A stretch of DNA of 64,000 nt, taken from Pinibacter soli. Lineage in GTDB: Bacteria; Bacteroidota; Bacteroidia; Chitinophagales; Chitinophagaceae. The notes beneath the pieces were generated by a model. The model ran no database searches, had not been told where the DNA came from, and was given only the letters and a program-made list of their open reading frames with translations. Both the position numbers and the translations under genes were made by a program. Location: positions 1 through 64,000 of the forward strand of contig NZ_JASBRG010000003.1 of NCBI RefSeq assembly GCF_029961145.1, written 5' to 3'. The number at the start of each line of letters is the position of its first letter. Positions within the stretch are counted from its first letter, which is position 1. Positions 50,845-59,724 of the stretch are shown here, in pieces.

Positions 50845-53800
50845 ATGACCGGAGCCAAATTAGAATCAGCTTCGTTGCTGCTTTTTGAAGGCGGTGGCGA
50901 AACGGGTGAGCTGATGAAGTCGATGGATTGGGGAAATACTGTGCTCGGAAGTGTGGAAGAATGGCCCCAAAGTTTAAAGACCTGTGTGCGTATTGTTTTG
51001 ACTTCGCGCCAGCCAATGTTTGTATGGTGGGGAAAAGAGTTGATTAATCTTTACAACGATCCGTACAAGGCCATTGTGGGCGGCAAACATCCCTGGGCTT
51101 TGGGCAAGCCAGCATCTGAAGTATGGTCGGATATTTGGGATGAAGCAGGGCCGAGAGCACAAATATGTCTGCAGGAAAATACCGGCACATACGACGAGGC
51201 TTTATTGCTCATCATGGAGCGCAACGGTTATCCCGAAGAAACCTATTACACTTTTTCATATAGCCCCGTTCCTGGTGAAGACGGAAGACCAGCAGGAATT
51301 ATATGCGCAAATACTGACGATACAGATCGTATCATTGGCGAACGCCAATTGAGAACTTTAAAAGATCTGGGCAAATACATTCTTGATTGCACAAGCAATG
51401 AAGAAGCTTACCAAAAGACCATACATCTTTTAAAACAGAATCCGCACGATTTTCCTTTCGCTGCTATTTATGAATTAAAAGATAAAAAGGTTGCAAAGCT
51501 GCAAGATGCAACAGAAGACCGTTTTAAGACGCTTTTGCCCGATGAAATAAATATTCAATCGCAGCAGGGCATAGCTTCCCTTTTTCAGCATGTGATTGAC
51601 GAAGGCAAGTTGAAGGTATTTAAAAATGCGCAACAGGTCATAGGCCAGGTTACCGGAAGTGCGTGGACAAAACCGCCAAATAATTGTCTCGTGATTCCTC
51701 TGATGCAATCCGGTCATCCATTTCCTTTTGCACTGATGGTAATTGGTTTAAATCCATTTCGCCAGCCTGACGAAAAATATCTTGATTTCTTCAGACTGGT
51801 AGCTGACCAGGTGGCAACTTGCATAAGCACGTTGTACGCATATGACCAGGAGCGTAAACGTGCAGAGGCACTTGCGGAAATTGACAAGGCGAAAACACTT
51901 TTTTTTAGCAACATCAGTCACGAATTTCGTACACCGCTTACTTTGATGCTCGGTCCGTTGGAGAACATGCTTAGCAATGCAGATGATTTGCATGATGATC
52001 ATATTGCCAATATAGAATCTACGCATCGCAATGCCATGCGGTTATTGCGACTGGTTAATACATTGCTTGACTTCAGCCGCATTGAAGCAGGTAGAGCTCA
52101 GGCTCGTTTTTCGCCCGTGAATTTATCTCAACTCACTACAGACATTTCCAGCACATTCAGAAGTGTGATAGAAAATGTGGGACTTGAATATAAAGTGAGC
52201 ATAATGGAGATGAGTAATAAAGTGTACGTTGACAAGGAAATGTGGGAGAAAATAGTGTTGAATCTTTTATCTAACGCCTTCAAATATACGCTGTCTGGAA
52301 AAATTGAAATACAGCTGAAAGAGAAAAATGACAATGTGCTGTTGAGTGTCAGCGATACGGGCATTGGCATTCCTGAAAAAGAATTGCCGCGATTGTTTAA
52401 CAGGTTCTACCGTGTGAAGAACGCCGGCGGTCGCACTTATGAAGGAACTGGCATTGGACTTTCGCTTGTAAAAGAGTTGGTAGAAATGCACAACGGAACC
52501 ATCGGCGTCGAAAGTAAAGAAGGCGTCGGAACCGTCTTCAGTGTGTGTATCGCGGCTGGAAAAGACCATTTGCCGGTAGATCAAATTCAGGAAAGAGACG
52601 ATGAAATTTTTACCACTTCTCTTTCGAGCATTTATGTAAATGAAGCCATAAGCCTTACCGGTGATAAGCAACGGAAAGATTCAGTTGCCCCGTCAAAAAT
52701 AAATGGAAAAAAATATCGTGTTCTTGTAGTAGATGATAACAGCGATATGCGTGACTACGTAGGTCGTTTGCTCAACAAAGAATACGAAGTAGCGACAGCA
52801 GAAAATGGTAAAGATGCATTGAGCAAAATTTATCATCAAAGACCGGATCTTATTCTAAGTGATATCATGATGCCTGTAATGGATGGTATTGAATTGCTGT
52901 ATGCCCTCAAAGGCAACGCTTCAACTGATACCATCCCGGTTATTTTTATTTCGGCAAGAGCAGGAGAGGAAGCGAGAATAGAAGGCTATAATATTGGTGC
53001 AGATGATTATCTCGTAAAACCGTTCTCCTCCAAAGAATTATTGGCAAGGGTGCGCTCGCAATTGAAAATTGCCAACATGCACAAAGAGGTCAATGACGCA
53101 TTGGAAAACAAAGTGAAAGAAAGAACAAAGGAACTGCAGAAGGCATCCGAAAAACTTGAGCAGACAAACACAGAACTCAGAAGAACCAATAAAGAGCTGG
53201 AACAATTTGCTTATGTGTCGAGTCACGATCTGCAGGAGCCGCTTAGAAAAATACAAACCTTTGCTGATCTCATCAACAGGAACATTGAACTGCCTGCGTT
53301 TGATGTAAAACGTTATCTCGAAAAAATAAACGCATCTGCTGAAAGAATGTCGATCTTGATAAAGGACCTTCTTAACTTTTCTAAACTGTCTAAAATAAAT
53401 GAGGAGTTTGTACAGACCGACTTAAACAAAATCCTGACGGATGTTATCAGCGATTTTGAGGTGTTGATCAAACAAAAGAATGCTGAGATAAAATTCACTT
53501 CTTTGCCGGTTATCAAAGCCATTCCATTGCAGATGAACCAACTGTTTTATAATCTTATCAGCAACGGCTTGAAATTTAACAACCAGGAAAAACCTGTTAT
53601 AGAAATAAGACGTGCCATTGAAGAAGGGAAAGATATTTTCAATACCAAATGTGAAGTTGCAAAAGACCAAAGCTACTTGCACTTATCATTTAAAGATAAC
53701 GGAATAGGATTTGATCAATCATATGCTGACCAGATCTTCACCATATTTCAGCGTTTGAATAGCGATAAACAACGTTTCAGCGGAACAGGCATTGGCCTTG

Positions 53801-53907
53801 CTATTTGCAAAAAAATTGTGGAAAATCATCGCGGGTGCATTGCTGCGCACGGCGCGGAGAATGCGGGTGCGACGTTTGATATTTATTTGCCTGTGGCAAA
53901 TGACTGA
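50845..53907 (+). CDS. Hybrid histidine kinase with kinase-receiver-kinase layout
   Basis: This 1020-residue protein has a PAS-like sensor (about 15-165), a GAF-like domain (about 170-330), a first HisKA with His359 in FFSNISHEFRTPLTLML and its ATPase domain (about 400-575, with GTGIGLSLVKEL). A receiver follows (about 622-740, Asp673 in SDIMMPVMDG), then a coiled coil (750-785), and a second HisKA with His794 in FAYVSSHDLQEPLRK and ATPase (to 1020, GTGIGLAICKKI). No membrane segment is seen, so the signal is cytoplasmic. The internal receiver may relay between the two kinase modules or to the regulator encoded just upstream. Confidence 0.93.
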   Translation: MTGAKLESASLLLFEGGGETGELMKSMDWGNTVLGSVEEWPQSLKTCVRIVLTSRQPMFVWWGKELINLYNDPYKAIVGGKHPWALGKPASEVWSDIWDEAGPRAQICLQENTGTYDEALLLIMERNGYPEETYYTFSYSPVPGEDGRPAGIICANTDDTDRIIGERQLRTLKDLGKYILDCTSNEEAYQKTIHLLKQNPHDFPFAAIYELKDKKVAKLQDATEDRFKTLLPDEINIQSQQGIASLFQHVIDEGKLKVFKNAQQVIGQVTGSAWTKPPNNCLVIPLMQSGHPFPFALMVIGLNPFRQPDEKYLDFFRLVADQVATCISTLYAYDQERKRAEALAEIDKAKTLFFSNISHEFRTPLTLMLGPLENMLSNADDLHDDHIANIESTHRNAMRLLRLVNTLLDFSRIEAGRAQARFSPVNLSQLTTDISSTFRSVIENVGLEYKVSIMEMSNKVYVDKEMWEKIVLNLLSNAFKYTLSGKIEIQLKEKNDNVLLSVSDTGIGIPEKELPRLFNRFYRVKNAGGRTYEGTGIGLSLVKELVEMHNGTIGVESKEGVGTVFSVCIAAGKDHLPVDQIQERDDEIFTTSLSSIYVNEAISLTGDKQRKDSVAPSKINGKKYRVLVVDDNSDMRDYVGRLLNKEYEVATAENGKDALSKIYHQRPDLILSDIMMPVMDGIELLYALKGNASTDTIPVIFISARAGEEARIEGYNIGADDYLVKPFSSKELLARVRSQLKIANMHKEVNDALENKVKERTKELQKASEKLEQTNTELRRTNKELEQFAYVSSHDLQEPLRKIQTFADLINRNIELPAFDVKRYLEKINASAERMSILIKDLLNFSKLSKINEEFVQTDLNKILTDVISDFEVLIKQKNAEIKFTSLPVIKAIPLQMNQLFYNLISNGLKFNNQEKPVIEIRRAIEEGKDIFNTKCEVAKDQSYLHLSFKDNGIGFDQSYADQIFTIFQRLNSDKQRFSGTGIGLAICKKIVENHRGCIAAHGAENAGATFDIYLPVAND

Positions 53908-53984
53908 ATAACTGAAAGTTTAAAGTTAAAGAGCTTGGCTAACATAAGCTTCAGTTATTCGGTTAATCAGTTATTCAGTTATTG
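53903..53984. repeat. Inverted repeat, family G, between convergent genes
   Basis: ACTGAATAACTGAAAGTT (53903-53920) faces CAGTTATTCGG and CAGTTATTCAGTTATT (53952-53983). It carries the stop codons of the kinase gene and of the glycosyltransferase on the other strand. Confidence 0.7.
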
Positions 53985-55028
53985 TTCCTGAAACTTTATC
54001 GGCACCAACTTGTCCTGCTCGTGCGAAGTTGATGTTTTGCTTTTTAGTTTGTTGAGCATGAGTACTACCTGCATAAAAACTTTATCTACCTGGGGGTGTT
54101 TTTGCCAGTCAAAGAACAGATGTTTCTTTTTGTTTAATTTCTCCCATTCATCGCAGCTGCCATCGACATTAACAACTACACTCGGCGTTTCGCACGCAAT
54201 GGCCATTTGCGCCATGGCAGTGCAACTGCTTACCACCATCAGTGCATTTTTAACAAGCACGCCCCACACGCCAAGAGAAGTTTTACCGGTAAGATCAATT
54301 ACAGGATAGCGAATGTATTTGATCACTTCGTTGTTAATATCCGCGTCCTCTTTGGAGCCGGTGATCAACAATGTGTATCCCTGTTCTACAAAATAGTTTG
54401 CTATAAGAGCAAAGTAGCGGCGTGGCCATTGGCGCCAAACACCACGTGCGCCGGGATGAATGCAAATGAACTTCCGGAAATAGAGAGGAAGAAGCAAGTG
54501 CTCAAACTCTTTGTAATCTTTTTCGGTAAGGGGAAATTCGAGTTTGTTACTGGTCGTTTCAATACCCAGATGATTGAGTAATTGTAGCAACCGGTCAGTG
54601 GTCGTTTTGCTTTCATCATATGCAATAAAGAGATCAGCGTTTAAAGGATGTTCCTTTGGATAAAAACCTGCAACATATGTAGCACCAAATAACAAAATCA
54701 TTTTGTTGATGCCGGTGCCATCATTATGCATTTGCAAAATCAAATCAAACTTTTCGTGACGCATCATTTGCACAAAATGCAAGAATGTATGTGCATCTGT
54801 TTTCGGTTCTTTCAATATTTCGTAACCGGGAAATTCAATGAAACGATTGATGTATTGCGGAAAACGGGAGACAAATGCAGACGCAGACTGTTTGCTGACC
54901 AAAGCTATTTCAGCATCAGGAAATGCTGCTCGTAAAGCTCTGAAAGCAGGCACGGCAGATATCAAATCCCCAAGAGATAAAGCGCGGAAAATGGCAATTT
55001 TGCGAATGTTGCCTTTGTCTAAAATCAT
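53979..55028 (-). CDS. Glycosyltransferase family 9 (heptosyltransferase-like)
   Basis: The 349-residue GT-B protein has an N-terminal FRALSLGDLISAVPAFRALRAAFPDA, the usual GT9 opening, and a C-terminal CIHPGARGVWRQWP donor-binding word with SCTAMAQMAIACETPSVVV. GT9 enzymes add heptose or other sugars to the lipopolysaccharide core. Donor unknown. Confidence 0.9.
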   Translation of the reverse strand: MILDKGNIRKIAIFRALSLGDLISAVPAFRALRAAFPDAEIALVSKQSASAFVSRFPQYINRFIEFPGYEILKEPKTDAHTFLHFVQMMRHEKFDLILQMHNDGTGINKMILLFGATYVAGFYPKEHPLNADLFIAYDESKTTTDRLLQLLNHLGIETTSNKLEFPLTEKDYKEFEHLLLPLYFRKFICIHPGARGVWRQWPRRYFALIANYFVEQGYTLLITGSKEDADINNEVIKYIRYPVIDLTGKTSLGVWGVLVKNALMVVSSCTAMAQMAIACETPSVVVNVDGSCDEWEKLNKKKHLFFDWQKHPQVDKVFMQVVLMLNKLKSKTSTSHEQDKLVPIKFQEQ

Positions 55029-55114
55029 GAACGAAAATTTTAATCACAATATTTTTCAGTCTCACAGTCGCAGGATCGATGTGATTAAGATTTCACGGGC
55101 TGAATTGTTACTGG

Positions 55115-55250
55115 AAAAGTAGAAAGTAAAAAATAAAGTTTCAAAAGCTTAGCGTTTATACGTTTTGGAACCAAGACAACAGAATCTTTTTAGGCTACAC
55201 TAGTGCTTGCAGCATTCAGTTTTTACTTTTGATTTTTTACTTTTAACTTA
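55115..55250. repeat. Inverted repeat, family I, between two glycosyltransferase genes
   Basis: AAAGTAGAAAGTAAAAAATA (55117-55136) faces TTTTTACTTTTGATTTTTTA (55220-55239). It is close to the family I pairs at 25110 and 16292. Confidence 0.75.
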
Positions 55251-55253
55251 ACA

Positions 55254-56264
55254 CTAAGCAGACGCTGGAATTCCATCGCTGCTGTTAAAATAGGATTCGT
55301 ATTTCTTCTTGTTTCTGGAGAGATGCAATATTCTGAGCTTAAACGTGCTGCTCAAAGACCAATAAATAGAAAGAAATGGCAGAAACATGGACGTGGCCAT
55401 CATTTCGACAATATTGGTAAAGGATGGAATAATGTTTTCCATTCGCTTGATGGTAAGCAAAATAACCATCAGGAACCATGTTGCTAAAGCAATCAATGCA
55501 AAAGGATTAAGATCCCAGAACCAGGCCACAAACGTAAACGCGAAAAGAAGTGTCATGATTGTATAATTGATCCACGGTATGCTCTCACTGCTGCTTCTGA
55601 ACAATTTTGACTTGTAAACATGTTGTCTTGACTGCCAGATGTTGATTCCCCAGTTAACATCTCTCACTGCATTGAAACTGGTCGCACCCTCTACTTGTAT
55701 AAAAGGAACATTGCTGGTGAGCATTTTAAAATGCAGCGCATTTTGATCGCCCCAGCTTCTCGAAAAATCTTCATCAAAACCTTTTATTTTGCTGAGCGTT
55801 GTTTTAGTGCTTGCACAGTTTGAAGCTGATATTGGTTGCACTTCATTCTTTGATGTATCGAGAAGTGAAACCCTGCTCGTATTTACGTTGCCGATGAACA
55901 CAATACTTTCATGTTCGTGTTTCAGATGTTCCATCCAAAAACTTTCTGCCCAGTCCGCAGTTGCTACGTGGTCGTCATCAATAAAAGCCACGAGTTCTCC
56001 TTTTGCCATCTGCCACCCTAGATTTCTTGCTGCATCTCTTCCTTTTTTATAAGGCAGGTAACAAAAAGTGATTATGGGTGTTTCCGGCCTTGATTTGATA
56101 AGATCAAAAACAATCTGATGGGTTGCCATGTCGGGACCGTCGGAAACAACAATAATCTCGTACTTGTTTTTATCGAAACTTTGAACCAGCAAGGCTTTTA
56201 GGCATAGCAGCAACGCGGCTGGATGCTGATATGTGGGGACTACGATTGACAGGCAGATGTTCAT
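55254..56264 (-). CDS. Glycosyltransferase family 2 with two C-terminal membrane helices
   Basis: The 336-residue protein has LSIVVPTYQHPAALLLCLKAL, the nucleotide pocket IIVVSDGPDM, and FIDDDHVA, giving the metal-binding Asp residues. At about 235-285 there are two hydrophobic segments with a short loop, so it is held in the inner membrane. It is preceded by a 367-base gene-free gap and follows in the same direction as the GT9 gene. Confidence 0.88.
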   Translation of the reverse strand: MNICLSIVVPTYQHPAALLLCLKALLVQSFDKNKYEIIVVSDGPDMATHQIVFDLIKSRPETPIITFCYLPYKKGRDAARNLGWQMAKGELVAFIDDDHVATADWAESFWMEHLKHEHESIVFIGNVNTSRVSLLDTSKNEVQPISASNCASTKTTLSKIKGFDEDFSRSWGDQNALHFKMLTSNVPFIQVEGATSFNAVRDVNWGINIWQSRQHVYKSKLFRSSSESIPWINYTIMTLLFAFTFVAWFWDLNPFALIALATWFLMVILLTIKRMENIIPSFTNIVEMMATSMFLPFLSIYWSLSSTFKLRILHLSRNKKKYESYFNSSDGIPASA

Positions 56265-56401
56265 AATTTGGAGGTAGAAGATGAAATAAAATGTTTGAGG
56301 TTCAACCCCATAGGGGGAACAATCAAATTATATACCCTCCCGGATTCCAAATATTCAAAGAGCTCAGAAATAGTAGGGTAGAAAAAAATCCACAGTTTTA
56401 A

Positions 56402-56629
56402 TAGCACGCAGATGACGCTGATTAGACTGATTTGCACTGATTCTTTTTGATTTTATACAAAAGGGAGAGGTTGTCAAGGAGTTCAGAGTTGCTTTTGGGA
56501 GGCGACTGCAAGAACATTAGATTGTATCCCAGCAAACAAATCCTTTGTACCCTGGCGATCTCGCAGGAAATTTTCTGTAGAAAATAAATCAGCGCAAATC
56601 AGTCTAATCATTGTCATCTGCGTGCTCCC
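56402..56629. repeat. Long inverted repeat, family B, in 367-base gap
   Basis: GCACGCAGATGACGCTGATT then AGACTGATTTGC (56404-56435) faces GCGCAAATCAGTCTAATCAT and TGTCATCTGCGTGC (56591-56626). The match is over about 45 bases. The 130-base centre has no recognised element and no gene. The right arm ends at the permease stop codon. Confidence 0.88.
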
Positions 56630-56631
56630 TC

Positions 56632-57750
56632 TCAACTTGTCTTACGGTAATTCCAGATCGCCCAGCTATTCAGCACAACGGCGAAGATGATCTCGATGAA
56701 GAATTGTTTTTTGATGTTGGCAAATGTGCTGCCTTTTAGTACGATCATGCGCATTACTTCAACAAAGTGAGTGACAGGCGTAAGGTTGGAAATCACTTTT
56801 GCCCACTGTGGCATATTTTCTACCGGACTAAACAATCCGCTCATTAAAATAAAGATCATCATAAAGAAAAATGCTACAAACATTGCCTGCAATTGATTAC
56901 TACTGTAAGTGGATACGAGCAGTCCGAAACCAAGTAATGCAATCATATAAACGCTAACAAACAAATACAGTGTTGCAATGCTGCCCACTGGTATGATGCC
57001 ATAAACGAACCTCGCGATCAACAGACCCAGCGTAAAATCAAAGATGCCAATGAGCCAGAAAGGAATCATTTTACCTAAAATAAATTCCCATTTTTTAATT
57101 GGCGTAACGTTTATCTGCTCTATGGTTCCAATCTCTTTTTCACGAACAATATTTAATGCAGCTACGAATCCCCCCACCATTGTAACCAGCAATGCGAGGA
57201 TTGCAGGTACCATAAACTTATGATAGTCCATCAAAGGATTGAACCAGTTGGAATAATCGATGCCAATGGTACTTACAGCGCCGAGTCGTTGTGGCTGCAC
57301 CCATTTTAATCGTACGTCGCTGTTGAAATCTGTGAGTACGGTAGTGAGGTAGGCGCTGCCAATAGAGCCCTTTACACCGTTGATGGCATCTGCGGCAAGG
57401 AAGACTTTTTGATTGTTTTCACGAATAAGATTGCGTTCAAAATTTTGCGGTATTTCAAGAATGATGTCTGCCTTTTCATGCTCTACAAGGTGCAGTGCTT
57501 CCTTATAAGAATCGCTGTAATTCGCTATACGAAAGTATCCGGACGCCCCGATCTTATTAACCAGTTGCTGCGTATAAGTTGAATGATCATGATCTACGAT
57601 CGCAACATTCACATTCTTAACATCGAAATTTGCTGCCAGTGGCATTACCAGCAACTGTATCATTGGCATGATGAAGATGAGTGGCAACAGGCCCTTGTCG
57701 CGAAATATCTGTTTAAATTCTTTGCGCAATAAAAATTTTAATGTTCTCAT
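56632..57750 (-). CDS. ABC-2 permease subunit (YbhR/YbhS-like)
   Basis: The 372-residue permease has an N-terminal helix (RDKGLLPLIFIMPMIQLLVM), a large extracytoplasmic domain (about 40-175) and five C-terminal helices with AALNIVREKEIGTIEQINVTP as the conserved coupling loop. It overlaps the preceding permease gene by 4 bases (ATGA), so translation is coupled and the two likely form a heterodimer in the efflux complex. Confidence 0.88.
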   Translation of the reverse strand: MRTLKFLLRKEFKQIFRDKGLLPLIFIMPMIQLLVMPLAANFDVKNVNVAIVDHDHSTYTQQLVNKIGASGYFRIANYSDSYKEALHLVEHEKADIILEIPQNFERNLIRENNQKVFLAADAINGVKGSIGSAYLTTVLTDFNSDVRLKWVQPQRLGAVSTIGIDYSNWFNPLMDYHKFMVPAILALLVTMVGGFVAALNIVREKEIGTIEQINVTPIKKWEFILGKMIPFWLIGIFDFTLGLLIARFVYGIIPVGSIATLYLFVSVYMIALLGFGLLVSTYSSNQLQAMFVAFFFMMIFILMSGLFSPVENMPQWAKVISNLTPVTHFVEVMRMIVLKGSTFANIKKQFFIEIIFAVVLNSWAIWNYRKTS

Positions 57751-58853
57751 GCGAGTCGAATTTTAAAGTTTCTAAAACTAACGGTTAAGAGAAAAAAGCA
57801 CATGCCCAAAAGAATGAGTGTTTGTTTCCATACCGCCTGCAATCCAAGCCCTTTCAACATGACAGCCTTCACCACATAATAATACCAACGTGATGGAACT
57901 ACATTCGAGATTATCTGCAACGGCAACGGCATATTCTCCAACGGAAAAAGAAAGCCCGTGAAAAGTATAGTGGGCAGCATCATACCCATCATAGAAATGA
58001 GCATCGCTGTCTGTTGTGAATTCGTAACGGTGGAAATAAGCAAACCCAATGAAAGACAAGTGATGATGAATAGGGTGCTTTCCATTAGCAGTAAGAAAAT
58101 ATTCCCTCTGATCGGCACGCCCAGTACATAATTACTCAGCAGCAGAATAACAATAAGATCAATGAATGACAATGCAAGAAAAGGGATCACTTTTGAAAGA
58201 ATGACATATAGCGGTTTAAATGGCGAAACCAAAAGGATTTCCATTGTGCCCAACTCTTTTTCTTTTACAATGGAAACAGAAGTTAGGGTAGTGCAAATGA
58301 TCATCAACACCAATGCTATAACGCCGGGAATAAAGTTCATGGAGCCGTTTAACTCAGGATTATAAAGCATTCTCAGCTCCGGTTGTATTTGATAAGGAAC
58401 TTGAACGTTTGCATTGATTTCCGCTTGATAGTTGCTAATAATAGAGATCAAATAGTTTGTCAGCGTTCTTGCAGTGTTTGGATCACTTGCATCAGCTATG
58501 ATTTGTATGCTGGCTTTGTTTGTATGTTTCAGGTCCTCATTAAACGAAGATGGAAATACGATCGCACATTTTATTTTGCCTTGCTTAAATGCTTTGTCCA
58601 TGTCGTCGTACGACAAAATATTATGCTCAATGGTAAAATAACTGCTGGCTGCAATCTTCGTAATGATCTTTTGCGTCGATGCGTCTTTTGAATAATCGAC
58701 TACGACAATCTTTGCATTCTTGATTTCGCTGGTGAGCGCAAAACCAAAAAGCAAGATTTGCATTATAGGTAAACCAAAAAGAATCAACAGTGTTCGCTTG
58801 TCACGAAACACGTGATAAAACTCTTTTCTTACAAAGACTAAAAATTGTTTCAT
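57747..58853 (-). CDS. ABC-2 permease subunit (YbhS/YbhR-like)
   Basis: The 368-residue paralogue of the next gene has the same layout: first helix in RDKRTLLILFGLPIMQILLFGF, a large periplasmic domain, and VSIVKEKELGTMEILLVSP before the helix bundle. It is separated from the ATPase gene upstream by 110 bases holding a family A hairpin, an unusual break inside the operon. Confidence 0.88.
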   Translation of the reverse strand: MKQFLVFVRKEFYHVFRDKRTLLILFGLPIMQILLFGFALTSEIKNAKIVVVDYSKDASTQKIITKIAASSYFTIEHNILSYDDMDKAFKQGKIKCAIVFPSSFNEDLKHTNKASIQIIADASDPNTARTLTNYLISIISNYQAEINANVQVPYQIQPELRMLYNPELNGSMNFIPGVIALVLMIICTTLTSVSIVKEKELGTMEILLVSPFKPLYVILSKVIPFLALSFIDLIVILLLSNYVLGVPIRGNIFLLLMESTLFIITCLSLGLLISTVTNSQQTAMLISMMGMMLPTILFTGFLFPLENMPLPLQIISNVVPSRWYYYVVKAVMLKGLGLQAVWKQTLILLGMCFFLLTVSFRNFKIRLA

Positions 58854-58868
58854 TTAGTTGAAAGTTGA

Positions 58869-58958
58869 GAAGGAACGCAGATTTTCATGATTGTCATGAT
58901 TTTTATGATATCGATTCGCTTTTGACAAATCATGATAATCATGAAAATCAGCGTTCCG
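58869..58958. repeat. Inverted repeat, family A, within the efflux operon
   Basis: GGAACGCAGATTTTCATGAT (58871-58890) and the following TGTCATGATT face AATCATGATAATCATGAAAA and TCAGCGTTCC (58928-58957). The loop is short. It lies between the ATPase and permease genes and could reduce read-through or protect mRNA ends, changing subunit ratios. Confidence 0.85.
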
Positions 58959-58963
58959 ATTTT

Positions 58964-59707
58964 TTAATTGTCCGATCGTTTTGCACCTCTGGCCAACTCA
59001 TAGAATACATCATTCATCGTTTCGGCTGAGAATTGTTTTTTCAAATTCGTCGGCGTATCAAGCGCATCAATCCTGCCATCAACCATTATAGAAATGCGAT
59101 TACAATACTCTGCTTCGTCCATGTAGTGTGTTGTCACAAACACTGTAATGCCGTCATCTGCTGCCTTGTAAATCAAATCCCAAAACTGTCGGCGCGTAAT
59201 GGGATCAACGCCCCCCGTTGGTTCATCCAGAAAGACGATTTTTGGTTTGTGAATGATCGCAACTGAGAATGCCAGTTTTTGTTTCCAACCCAAGGGTAAT
59301 TCACCCACCATTTTCTTCGCTTCTTTTTGCAGTCTCAAAGTGTTGACAAGTTCTTCCCCTTTCTCCTTTAGTTGTCTGTCTGATAAACCATAGATGCCAC
59401 CAAAGAATTCAATGTTTTCAAGAATGGAAAGATTTTCATACAGTGAAAATTTCTGACTCATGTAGCCGATATTTCTTTTGATCTTTTCCTGTTGATTGAA
59501 CACATTGAAACCCGCTACCGTTGCTTCTCCCGAACTCGGAAAAGAAAGCCCGCAAAGCATGCGCATGGCGGTGGTTTTGCCCGCACCGTTTGCTCCAAGA
59601 AAACCAAATATCTCACCTGAATCCACTTCAAATGAAATCTTGTTCACAGCGACGAAGTCGCCGAACTGCTTTGTAAGGTCCTTGCATATGATGGCTTTTT
59701 CTTCCAT
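58964..59707 (-). CDS. ABC transporter ATPase (second YbhF-like half)
   Basis: The 247-residue ATPase has Walker A GANGAGKTT, signature VGELPLGWKQKLAFSVAIIH (a variant of LSGGQ, as in the second half of YbhF) and Walker B KIVFLDEPTGGVDP. I choose the ATG at 59707; a TTG at 59728 would overlap the upstream stop by 4 bases (TTGA) and is a real alternative. It probably pairs with the ATPase encoded just before it. Confidence 0.9.
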   Translation of the reverse strand: MEEKAIICKDLTKQFGDFVAVNKISFEVDSGEIFGFLGANGAGKTTAMRMLCGLSFPSSGEATVAGFNVFNQQEKIKRNIGYMSQKFSLYENLSILENIEFFGGIYGLSDRQLKEKGEELVNTLRLQKEAKKMVGELPLGWKQKLAFSVAIIHKPKIVFLDEPTGGVDPITRRQFWDLIYKAADDGITVFVTTHYMDEAEYCNRISIMVDGRIDALDTPTNLKKQFSAETMNDVFYELARGAKRSDN

Positions 59708-59724
59708 GGCTCTAAGTTTGTTAA

